A DNA stretch of 64,000 bases, from the NCBI GenBank assembly GCA_025201375.1, contig JAIWZP010000031.1, positions 310,001-374,000 of the forward strand, written 5' to 3'. The DNA is from Gongronella butleri (taxonomy: Eukaryota; Mucoromycota; Mucoromycetes; Mucorales; Cunninghamellaceae). The translations under genes and the position numbers were made by a program. The notes below the pieces were generated by a model. The model had not been told where the DNA came from and searched no databases. It was given only the letters and a program-made list of their open reading frames with translations. This document shows positions 36,223 through 45,972 of the stretch, one piece after another (within the stretch, counting starts at the first letter, position 1; each line of letters starts with the position of its first letter).

Positions 36223-37147
36223 AAAATGAGGGGGTACCTGCTTTGTGGTGCTGCTAGAAAGAGACAGGTATGGGCTCAATGGTGAGAATTGAGGTGCAGG
36301 AAGCCGTGGAATCCTCTTTTTTTGGACGAAGAATGTGGCGTGAGCGTGCACATCCAAAAAAAAAAAAAAAAAAAAGTGCTTGGTCGTTGCGCAGCATGTA
36401 TGATGGGCTCATTTAAACTCAACAGGAACTGGGCACACAGGCGCGGTGGCCTCATTGTTTGTCAATCTTGTGGCACTGAAAAAGCCAGTGCTATGATATG
36501 CCAGGCTCAAAGGAGGCCACAAATATCAAGTAAAGATTGGGAATTGAAAGCGAGCTTTGGCGCGCACTGATTAAGATCAGAAGCTACATGGTGCATTGTG
36601 CTGCATCATATGATACAATGATCATCAAATCAAGATCAAAGTCAACTTTATACTAGAAAATCGAGTTTCGCGATCAGTATTCGTCACACATCGGTGAAAC
36701 TGGGTTCATTCGACAGGTCGTCAAATTGTGCGTCTTTTGTCGCAGCAGCACATTGTGACTTGTTTAGCCTATTGCCAAGGATCATGTAGTAAATCGACTA
36801 TCAAATTTTTGCGTTTTGTGTCAGCGTACGTAAAGTTCGTATACCGGGTCAGCTAAGCGGATGAAAAATAGTGTCCAGGCGCGTCGCTTTCCACAGTAAA
36901 AGTTTCACTTGAAGTACGACGTAATGAAATCGAGAAAATTATCACTACATCATTTTTACTGTAATTTGGACGTTTGTCTGTAACACCACTCACTTTTTAT
37001 GCGATCAACCGTCAGAGTCGACAATTGTACGCCTTGTCGTTCAAATGAGCCCACCCTTGCTCTCCTGTGATGATTAGATCCTCTCCAGTTCATCAATTAC
37101 ACGTTTTCTGAAAATATGCAGCCAAAAAGCCCTGATTCCATGCAAAG
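35819..37147. other. gene-free stretch at the start of the repeat-rich block
   Basis: It holds long A-runs (36191-36219, 29 A; 36357-36375), a family B copy at 36685-36830, a small family A-like piece near 37035-37080 (GTCGTTCAAATGAGCCCACC) and a TACTGTA at 36957. No gene is seen. Confidence 0.55.
36685..36830 (+). repeat. dispersed repeat family B, copy 2
   Basis: It carries GTCACACATCGGTGAAACTG, TTCATTCGACAGG, GTCTTTTGTCGCAGCAGCAC and GCCAAGGATC in the same order as 14635-14760. Confidence 0.6.
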
Positions 37148-38250
37148 TGCATTTTCTCAGGACCGAGTAATCCGATTTGCGAAAAAAAAACCTTGGAACT
37201 ACTGGAGCCTTGAGTCGACCATCCACTAGTCTAAATTTGGCGCCGCATGGACCAGGCTTATCGGGAGAAACGCGTAAAATATTATTTTGGCTCTGCATCT
37301 TCACTAGAAAACACGAATCTCGAGATTTCTCGGGACTGAGCCAACCGATTCGCGAAAAATATGAACACCATTGGAGAATTAAGTCTACCATCAACTGGTC
37401 CAAATTTGGGACCAGATGAATGAGTTTCTGAGGAAGCGCCATTTTAGTACGTAGGCGTAAAGGGGGTAGTACAATCCGCACTATTTGTCTTGTACAGTGG
37501 CAACGGCTGAGCGCCCCGACACACGAGTCACCTCAAATGAATCAGCGGCTAAACGCGATAAAAGCGCTTGTGGTTTGGGGATATCGCTTCGAGTTTTTGG
37601 CAAGTTGGCCTTTAGGGACTGTTTTGATCTTGATTTGGCCCTGATTTTACGCAAAATGCATTTTCTCAGGACTGAATGATCCGATTTGCGAAAAAAAACT
37701 TGGAACCATCGAAGTTTCGAGTCGAATATCCTCTGGTCTAAATTTGGAGTCATATGGTTAGACTCATCGGGAGAAACGCGAAAAATATTCTTTTGCGCTG
37801 GGTTTTCACTAGCTAACACATTTCTCGGGAACGAGTGATGATCCGATTTGCAAAAAAAAAAAAATTAACACCGTTGCAGAATTGGGTCTGCTGTCAACTG
37901 AACCAAATTTGGGACCATACGAACATGTTTCTGAGGAAGCACCTGCAGTTTCATAGCCGTAAAAAAAAGGGGTTCAATCAGCACCATTTGATCTCGTACA
38001 TCGGCAACGGCTGAGCGTCCCAACGCGTGATGAGACGTCTCAAATGAATCAGCAGTCAAACACGGTAAAAGCGCTTGTTGTGGTTTGTTGGGGACATTGC
38101 GTCAAGATCTACTGTATCATAGGCGCGTTAGCCTTCAGAAATCGTTGACCTTGGTTTGACCCTGATTTTATGCAGATGCGTTTTCTCAGGACTGAGCGAT
38201 CCGATCTCTGAAAAAAACTTGACATCGTAAGGTTTTTGTGTTGAGAATTC
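37148..38250 (+). repeat. ~510-520-bp tandem repeat, about 2.2 copies
   Basis: Units begin at 37148, 37657 and 38177, each with TGCATTTTCTCAGGA (third TGCGTTTTCTCAGGA), then GATCCGATTTGCGAAAA-like sequence. Shared internal landmarks are CGGGAGAAACGCG, ACTAGNNAACAC, TTTGGGACCANA, TTTCTGAGGAAGC, GGCAACGGCTGAGCG, CAAATGAATCAGC and AAAAGCGCTTGT. The third unit is truncated after about 75 bp. Each unit also contains an internal half-repeat (two CTCAGGA/CTCGGGA...TCTAAATTTGG-type modules). It is non-coding. Confidence 0.85.
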
Positions 38251-38359
38251 TCTAACTTAAATATACTGTACGGTAGGACCCGATGAACAAGATCCGGACG
38301 ACGCACTCTGCAAAAAAGGGGGTTAGGTCTTTTTCATTTTGGTACTGTAGAGTAGAACG
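38251..38359. other. junction between tandem arrays
   Basis: Short unique stretch with two TACTGTA heptamers (38274, 38343) separating the 510-bp array from the minisatellite. Confidence 0.5.
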
Positions 38360-38770
38360 CTGTGAAGGATTCGCGAAAGTCCGTGAAAATCGAACAAACG
38401 TTGTAAATAATTCGCGAACAACATTTGTAAAAAAATCTAACAATCACTGTGAAGATAGAATCCGCGAAGAATGTTCGTAAAAAACCAAGCGAACGTTGTT
38501 GTTGTGAAGACTTCGCGATCGTTCGTAAAAAAATAAATCAAACGAACGCTGTGAATTAGCGAACAAGGTTCGTAAAAAAATGAATCGAAAGCTGTAAAAA
38601 AGACTTATTGCGAACAACGTACTTCGTAAAAATCAAAAAACGAACACTGTGAAGAAGACTTCGCGAACAACATATCATATTGTACTTCGTGAAAATCGAA
38701 CGAACGTTGTGAAGACTTCGCGAACAAGGAACAACGTACGGTACTTCGTAAAAAAAATCGAACGAACATG
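38360..38770. repeat. degenerate ~50-bp minisatellite, about 8 units
   Basis: Units follow the pattern CGAACGTTGTGAAGACTTCG, then CGAACAACGTTCGTAAAAA, with variation in length and sequence. Each unit holds short palindromes (TTCGCGAA, GAACGTTC-like), so single strands could fold into hairpins. It has no constant spacer/repeat structure and no cas genes, so it is not CRISPR. Confidence 0.8.
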
Positions 38771-38799
38771 GTACCGGTGGTACTGAGTGTGTAAGACAC

Positions 38800-38996
38800 A
38801 CAGAGAAGAGAGACTCATCACAGAGAGAGACTCATAATAGAGAGAGACTAATACTGTAGAGAGAGACTCATCATAGAAGAGAGATAGAGACTCATCATAG
38901 AGAGAGACTCATATCATATGATAGAGAGAGACTCACAGAGAGAGGCTCACAGAGAGAGACTCATACTGTAGAAGAGAGAGACTCATGCATCAGAGC
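38800..38996. repeat. GAGAGACTCATCATA simple satellite
   Basis: About eight to ten imperfect units of AGAGAGAGACTCATCATAG, interspersed with two TACTGTA heptamers (38852 and 38964). Confidence 0.85.
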
Positions 38997-39643
38997 AGTG
39001 TTCAAAAAAACGAACCGCCCGATTTTTTTGGACTCGAAAATGCCGAAAACCTCCTATTTGTACCATTCTGTAGTCATCTGTCCATCTGTGTGGTTGACCA
39101 TGTTCAAAAATAGCTGCATCGAATTCAGCGCAAAATTTTTTGCAACAAAAAAGCTTAAACCCCCAAAGCGCTACGACCACTTTTGAAAATTCAGGGGTCA
39201 CTCAGGGGTCACACATTTAAATCTCAGAAAATGCCTAATTTGGATTTTTTCGAACTCCGAGTGATCAATGCATCCCAAACAGGTAACTCTGGCAATTTGC
39301 TATTGGCTGACAAATTGGCAGGTCGCCCCAACGTAAGAAAAAAGCCCAGTGAGTGACGCATGAACGGCGATCGACTGAGAAAATTACCTACTTTGGTCAA
39401 GATTTTTTGCAAAAATTTAAGGGTTGACACTCCCAAATTAAGGTGGTGGATTGCATGGAATTTTTATTTTTTTTTACAGTATTATTATTTTTTACTTTTT
39501 TACTTTGCATACTGTAACGGTATCTTTTAAAGCACAAGCCCAGTCGGACTGAGATCCGATCTCAATTTGGCAGGCAATCGGACTGAGCCTAAAATACTCT
39601 CTTTTTTTTTATGCGGGCCCTGCGGGCCCGCAAGCCCAGCACT

Positions 39644-39680
<37 letters not shown>

Positions 39681-40430
39681 GCGCTTAAAATGAACGAACA
39701 TCGTGATTGTGCGTCATTTGGTGGTTGCCGGGCAATCAACCACAGGTGTCTATTGTGCTGTGTGCAATAATGGATGTCTTGAAAGAATAGATGGCTGGTG
39801 CTTACCCGCGATTATGCCTTTAATTTCAAAAATCGCCTCAAAGGCGACCAATTCATCACTGCATTGCTCTGGAATGCGTCGAAACGTGAAAATTCCAGCA
39901 AGAAACCATAGTAGAACTCAACTTGCAAAACTCAACTTGTGGCTGTTACAAGCCATTGGGGGGATGGTACACGCAAAACAAAAATATGCCGTTTCGAGCG
40001 CCCGAGAACAAATCGAAAATTAGGTCCGTAGATTTCTGCCAAACTTGCACACAAGATGAAGCGCATGTAGAAACCTCTGAAAACAACCAAAAGGGGCGGG
40101 ATCTGTCTGTTCAATGACGAGCAATTGAAGATTTTGCATTTTATTTCAACCGCGAATTGCACGGGAAAAACGCGTTCATAGAGTCGTCGCGCCGACGCGT
40201 CCATAGCAAAAGGTAACCCAGGTGCATGGATTTGACAAGGAACAGTCGCGTGTCACTCGACGTCTGACGCGGTTTTTATTGTGAAACTGAAAAAAAATCT
40301 AAAAGAGAACAAAAATAATCAAGAAATCAAAGAAAAAAATGATGCGCAATACATAAAGCGTAAAAAAAAAAAAAAAAAAAAAACTAGTGCTGCGATGCGG
40401 CGATGGTGATGAAATCGGAAGGCTAGAAAG
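38997..40430. other. gene-free stretch left of the Crypton
   Basis: 39643-39680 is a long T run with a small GGGCCCGC palindrome (39614-39632) before it. 39475 and 39510 carry TACAGTA/TACTGTA. 39890-40285 is a minus-oriented family A copy. 40361-40383 is an A run. No host gene is seen. Confidence 0.55.
39890..40285 (-). repeat. dispersed repeat family A, copy 5 (3' half)
   Basis: On the minus strand it has AAAAACCGCGTCAGACGTCG, TATGGACGCGTCGGCGCGAC, AATTCGCGGTTGAAAT, GTGTGCAAGTTTGGCAG and TTTTCGATTTGTTCT. The copy is cut at 40285, about 145 bp from the Crypton gene's stop, and its 5' half is missing. Confidence 0.65.
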
Positions 40431-43022
40431 CTATTTTTCGCAATTTTGGCGCTTTTCACGATTGAGGTACTCTCGATACTTGGGCAGGCTGAAGCCGAGT
40501 ACATTGCGCTGCTTGTCGTGGTTTTTGGCGGCTTCAAGGCACGCAATTCCTTCGTCGTCGGCTGTTTTTTCAATGGCGTCGTACAGCTCTTTTCGGCGCA
40601 AGAAAAAGCGCGACTCCGAGCTTGATTTGCGCCAAGTTGTCCCGTAGGATTTCTCCAACATGCGCACGGACGTCATGTGGGGCGGCTGAGGCTCGACATA
40701 CTCTCGCCACACACCTTCCATGGACTGCAAGTGTCGATTCATCGTGAAATCTGGGATCTTGGTCGTGGATGACGGTGGTTCAGCGGAGGACAATGCCGCG
40801 GGCGAATAAGATGCCTCAGCTGATGCAATTGGTGCAGAGGTGGACGCGGTGGCAGGGGGCATTGGGACGGAAGAGGGTGGATGAGTGGCACCGGACGAAA
40901 AATACGCGTGGCCTCGGGCAAAGATGTCTTGCCAAAGCTGACGCGTCTGGATCCCATCGTTTTTCATGTCCTGAAACTTCCCGTCAAGAGCATCAAAGCC
41001 CGCGTCGGTGGATTCCTTGATGGAATTCAGCAGGCCAAGCATCAAAGACGTGCGGTCGTCCAGAATGCTCGTCAATTGCGGCAGAGCTAGGGCCAGGCGC
41101 TCACCGGAGGAGAAGCGCGTCTCGTCATGGCGCATTCGCTCCAACAGGCGAGACTCAAAGTCTTGAAATGCGGTCGTGCTGAAGATCGGGCAGCTTTTCC
41201 ACAAAAAGTGGTCAGGGTAAAGCTGCCTCAGGGCCACAGCATCCTACGTCATAAAAAAAGGATTAATAATAAGCAAACGCTCTATTTCACGCACCCAGAT
41301 GAATCCTCGCACTATGCTTGGTGCCCTTTCATACCTGCAAAAACACGACTCGGAGCTTGACCATCATTTCCAGGAAGTAAATCACAGCCAATTCCTTGAC
41401 TGAGGCCTCCCGCGCAAGCTTCAATTCCTCCTCGGCAGTCGGAAACACCATGTCTTGCAGCTCTTTGGGCGGAACGATGCTGGCACGCGGCAAAAAGTAG
41501 TTTTGGCCTTGGTCAGTGCGAAAATCGGCCATGCTCTTCAAGCCCTTGAGCGGGTAGCTGCTGATGTAGCAGCCGGTCATGCGATCGACTGCCCAGCGGC
41601 CCATGCGACGCAGCTCGTCATAATTGATGCCGTCCTCGGCCAGCATGTTCACAGCGCTTTTGCGGTTTACATGCGTGACGGCGCTTGTCACGACCCCACA
41701 AGCATTGATGACGCGCTGGTACATCTTTCGCTGCGCTTCATACGACATCAATGCAGTAGGGTCGGCCGAGGACACTGGCACAAGAGCAATTTTGTACCAC
41801 GATGCGCGGCTTTCAAAGCACGGAAACGCTTCGCCAGCAATGTGGAAGCGTGCAAACAAATGTATGGCCACCGCTCCAACTGGGCACACGTTGGCACTCC
41901 TGTGGCGCACGCAATTTCCGAATTCGTCCTTTCCATGGCTGTTTTGTTTGCCATAATTGATTTTGGCTGAGATTCCCAAAAACTCGGATGGGCCTTGATT
42001 TGGGACGGTGAAGCTTTGCAAAAAGGACAATTGCATTCCCAGAGCATTCTGGCTCCTCAACAGCATTGAATGGCTCATGAGGAAGCACACCTTGTCACGG
42101 AGACCGTCCATGTTGTCGCGCTCCATAAAATATTTGGCGATTTCTTCCAACTTGGATCGGTTGTAGCCGTCGTTGATTGTGTTTACACCGCGATCCTCCA
42201 GCCCCTCAAGGCGCCGCTTGGTATTGTCCTTGATAAACTTGGCCATCACGCTCCTGACCAGCTGCGACCTTGGCGACGGCCCCTTATTCTTGTCGGCATC
42301 GCGCTGCTCGCGGTAAAGAGCACACACTGCCTTGACATAGCTCTCGACCGTCTGCTTGGAGATTGCCAATGACGAGCCATCCTCAGCTTTCTTCAGCTTG
42401 TGGCCGCGGTCAATGACAAATTCGATAAAAAAAGCAAGCTTATCAGATGTCACCAGGTCGTCGTCGTACGATTGCTCATAACACCAGTCCTTGAATGAAA
42501 AAAAGGGTGCGCCAGTCAGCGCCACGTGTCGAATTTAAAAAAAAAAAAACGTATGATACCTGAAATTGTTTGATCTTTGGTTCGTAGCTTTTGCGCGTGT
42601 TGTCCGATTGAACTTTCAGTCCTTCAACCAAAATCTTGCCCCTCTGCTCGACGTGGTCGTGGACTTGCTCCGTCATGCGTCGGATTCGCTCCTGACCATC
42701 CTGCAACAGCTTGTCCACTGCTTTCTCCTTGCCTTTGGTGGTTTTTGACGCCTTTTTGGTTATTTTGGCTGATTTGACAGATAATCATCACAATGAAAAA
42801 AAGTTGTAAACCTGTTTTTCTCGAAGCGCATCACAATTCTGATCGTACCTTTGCTTGCCTTGGGCGCGTCCACTGCACGTCCCTTGCCTTTGGCCGCTTT
42901 TGAGGCTCTTGTGGTTCTTGTAGCTGATTTGACAGATAATCACAAGGAAAAAAATTGGTGATCCTGTTTTTTGTTCACGTTTATCATTTAAATCTGATCA
43001 TACCTTTGCTAGCTTTGGCCAT
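40431..43022 (-). mobile_element. Crypton tyrosine recombinase with GCR1_C domain, 5 exons
   Basis: Exons 43022-43004, 42923-42849, 42768-42560, 42489-41335 and 41243-40431 join without a stop to 756 residues. A lysine-rich N-terminus (SKAAKGKGRAVD, SKTTKGKEKAVD) precedes a core-binding part (SKQTVESYVKAVCALYREQR). The Ndc10-like tyrosine-recombinase core follows: R246 in MLLRSQNALGM, the H-x-x-R box THVNRKSAV (H374, R377) and Y409 in RMTGCYISSYPLKGL, 32 residues after the box. The C-terminus has a GCR1_C DNA-binding domain (GVWREYVEP...MLEKSYGTTWRK...FFLRRKELYDAIE). Fungal Cryptons move as excised circles by this enzyme. All catalytic residues are present and the frame is open, so it may be active. 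Exons 2 and 3 with their introns look like a duplicated ~150-bp unit. Element ends are not identifiable by eye. Confidence 0.88.
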
Positions 43023-43544
43023 TTTTTTATTCTCAAAATGAAAGTAAAAGTAAAAAAAGGGGGGAAAAGAAGTAAAAAAAAAAAAAAGGGGGAAAAAAAT
43101 GGATGTCAGATTTTTTTATGCTGTCGGAACTTGCATAAACGCGCTTTGATAGGCCAAAATTTCAAAGGGCGAAAAAAGTATTTTCAATTCTCAGACTGGG
43201 CCGGCGATCGAATACCTTGTGGGTGGCACCAAAATACCATTGAGTCTGAAAGATACTTTTTTTAGGCCCTGTCTTGCATCAGACTGAGTCGGATCGAAAG
43301 TGCAGAGACTGTATACTGTATTTGTGCGCTGAGTGGTCTGCAGTCTGGTGAAATGACCGATCCAAAAGTTAATTCCCAAGCTAGCGCGCCGCAAATCATC
43401 CTATTAGATACTTTGCTCCTCCCCTATTTGTTATCAAAACTGCCCCAATAAAAATCGGGGGTTGACCAGACCGTTGTCGAGCAAATCGCGATCAAAGATT
43501 ACGATGAAAAGGTGAATTTTTTCTGCGAGTTTTAGATATCCATG

Positions 43545-43640
43545 GGTGAAACTGGTACAGTATCATTCGATAGAGATTCAACAAGTGTTTTTGACACGTT
43601 AAAAGCGCTGCCTGTCGTCTAATCCGTTGTCGAGAACCTC
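43545..43640 (+). repeat. dispersed repeat family B, copy 3 (diverged)
   Basis: It contains GGGTGAAACTGGTACAGTAT followed by CATTCGATAGAGATTC and TTTTTGACACG, in family B order. A TACAGTA lies within the copy. Confidence 0.45.
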
Positions 43641-44189
43641 GGGATTGAACTTTTTTGCCATGTTTGAACAGCTTTCACAAGCGCGCAAAAGTCACGCATC
43701 GGGCAAACAAACATTCTGGAAATGACGCGCACGCCCGTGTGATTCAAAGAATGATGCAAATTTCATTACGATGATCGAAGAAGAATTTGACCGACATTGT
43801 TATAATAATTGTGAAAATGTCGATATTTTGGATTCATTTGCACAACGACTTAATTCACCTCCGGTTTTCAATGCAATGTTGAAAAAAGACGCGACGAAAT
43901 GGCCTAATAATAATGAAAAGTTTTGGGGGTAATCTAACCATGGCTTGTAGCGTTTAATATTGGATTTATGGGAATTGCCCAATTTTCGAAATTGTCGCTC
44001 GGCGACTCATCGGCTAGCCGGTCTCTGTTTTTTTAATGATTTTTGAAAGTAAATGCGCAGAAATGATCAAATGACACGCGTTGGCAACCATCATCCAATC
44101 GTTGCTTATGGTGTTCAGATTGAATTTGCCAAAAAAGTGAAATTGGCGATTGCCTGGACAACGGCCTGATCGACCTCCGGTTTGCAATT

Positions 44190-45170
44190 TTTTTCTGAAA
44201 AAGGAAGCGCAAATCGTCCATCATGTGGTAAAACTTCGCGGCGTTTGAAGCACGATTTTGCCGCGAAATGATTTTTTGAAAAATGCGTTACAGCCAAAAT
44301 TTCAGCAATGTCAAGTCGCTCGCGAAACCAGGTGTCTGATATCGGGGTTTTAATTTTTCTGAAAAGAGAGGAGCGAAAACTATGGTTGGGAAAGTTTCGT
44401 GGCGTTGCGACGAGTCTTTGGTGGTGAAATGATTTTTTTTCGATTTTGGAAAAAAAGTTGCTTGGTCAGGTCAAAATGCATCTGGAGGGTCCACAGCTTA
44501 AAGAGTTTCATTCCCAGCAGGAAATCCAAATCCGTTTGGCAACCTACACATCAGCGCTGTGAGAGTCATGTCATTGGATGCACTGACCCCCTCTTTCAAG
44601 CAAATCTGCAATAAAAATCGGGGGTTGTTGACTCGACGGATCGCGAGGAAATGGCGATTACGTAAGGCTAGATTTTAGAAAATTGAATTTCTTGAACAGT
44701 TTTGGTTGCATTCCAATGAAACTGGCTTATTTGATAGTGAATCGAATTCCGCATATTTTGTTGCAGCGGCACGTCGTGTTTTATCTTGTCCTCTGCCGAG
44801 AAAAATGGAGCTGAAATTTTTGATTGGGCATTGCAAGTGTACGTACAAAGGTGGCACATCGGCCTAGCCGGGCAGGGACAAAATGACGCTTAACCGAGTC
44901 TCTCCCACACGTGCGCGTTTTGACGCGATTGGGTCATAATTTGGCGCGGCCATGGCTGAAAAAGCGCGCTTAAGGGAAAATGTCGATTTTCTCGACACCG
45001 ACCTGGATGACCCCCGTTTTTACTTTAAATTTGAAAAGAAAGAAGCAAAAACTGTCTAACTGGAAAAGGCTTCGTGGGGCGGCGGGCACGCGATGACGTG
45101 CCATGGCGATTTTTATAAATTGCGATTTTCATTCATTTTCCACCAAGGGGGTTGCTTGGTCTGCATTTTC
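44190..45170 (+). repeat. repeat family C, three diverged copies
   Basis: Copies at about 44190-44330, 44350-44470 and 45030-45170 share, in order, TTTTTCTGAAAA, GGAAGCGCAAA or GGAGCGAAAACT, a CTTCG(C/T)GG(C/G)G block, an ATGATTTTTT-like stretch and (in the last two) GTTGCTTGGTC. A related piece is at about 14370-14460. Non-coding. Confidence 0.5.
44700..44830 (+). repeat. dispersed repeat family B, copy 4 (diverged)
   Basis: It has CCAATGAAACTGGCTTATTT, GATAGTGAATCGAATTC, TTTTGTTGCAGCGGCACGTC and TGCCGAGAAAAA, parallel to 36685-36800. Confidence 0.45.
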
Positions 45171-45559
45171 AAAGACGTGATTTTTAGTCCTTCAAATCTC
45201 TGCATTATTCATACCACAGGTAAACACGCATTTTTTGGCAACGAAATGACGTAAAAACTCGAGATCCATCATGTGGTTTCGGCGGAAAAGGCGATTTGTG
45301 CTCTTTGAGACTTGATTTTCAGCGCAAGGCCCAGTCGGCAAGAATTGGCTACAGCGCCTTCAAACAGGGCTCAATGAAAAGATCATGCCCAGCTGTATTT
45401 AGTGGATGTGAGTGATCATCTGTGAAAAATAGATGCGTTTTGCCCAGATGAACGCGTGCCAAAAACTACCCATTTTGCATCATTTTGCGTGCTTTTGTCG
45501 CGCTACGTCCGTGGCTGACGCTCGCTGTAAACTTAAAATTTACGCACCTGGTACGTCTC

Positions 45560-45800
45560 TAGCTTGCAGGCGCGTCAGCAGGGTTCTGTGACACGTTCTC
45601 TCGGTGCCATTTGGCCAAAAATAAAATTCGAAAATTGCTTATCATATTGCTCGCCAACGAACTGGTGGACAGCGCACTTTTTTGGCATTTTTCGTGACTT
45701 CCCCGCGCGCATTTCCCGGAGTGACAGTTTGGCGCTATTCTGGGGTCCCAAATTTCGATTTTTGAACTTTTACCCTGTGCCACGGCTCATCTGCCGCCTA
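45560..45800 (+). repeat. dispersed repeat family A, copy 6 (diverged 3' part)
   Basis: It keeps ATTGCTCGCCAACGAACTGG, GGCATTTTTCGTGACTT, TTTGGCGCTATTCTGGGG, TTTCGATTTTTGAAC and GTGCCACGGCTCATCTG in family order. It is the most decayed copy and lies about 170 bp upstream of the FANCD2 ATG. Confidence 0.5.
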
Positions 45801-45972
45801 CAGGCTGCCGGCCTATTTGCTGCTGCTTGTTCAATTTTACGCGTCGCGTGTGGCACGTCTGTGATTGGCGGGTTCAGGAGCCGCAGCAGGCATTTTTGGA
45901 AGAAGAAAAAATAAAAGAGCGCCGCGCGACTTGATTTTTTTTTTCTTCTTTCTTTTCGTCCCCGCATTTACC

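Larger units (their letters stand above)
43023..45972. other. gene-free, repeat-rich stretch upstream of FANCD2
   Basis: It contains family B fragments (43545-43640; 44700-44830), a CAATAAAAATCGGGGGTTG repeat (43446, 44608), a third repeat type (44190-44330, 44350-44470, 45030-45170) and a diverged family A copy at 45560-45800. No gene is seen. A promoter-like AATAAAAGAGCGCCGC lies at 45911-45926. Confidence 0.55.

Noticed and set aside
38360..38770. CRISPR-like look of the ~50-bp minisatellite
   Set aside because: Units are contiguous and degenerate with no unique spacers, and there are no cas genes; the genome is eukaryotic.
39890..43100. Idea that the Crypton split a family A copy at 40285
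   Set aside because: The missing 5' half of the repeat is not found on the other side of the Crypton (43023-43400), so insertion into this copy cannot be shown.
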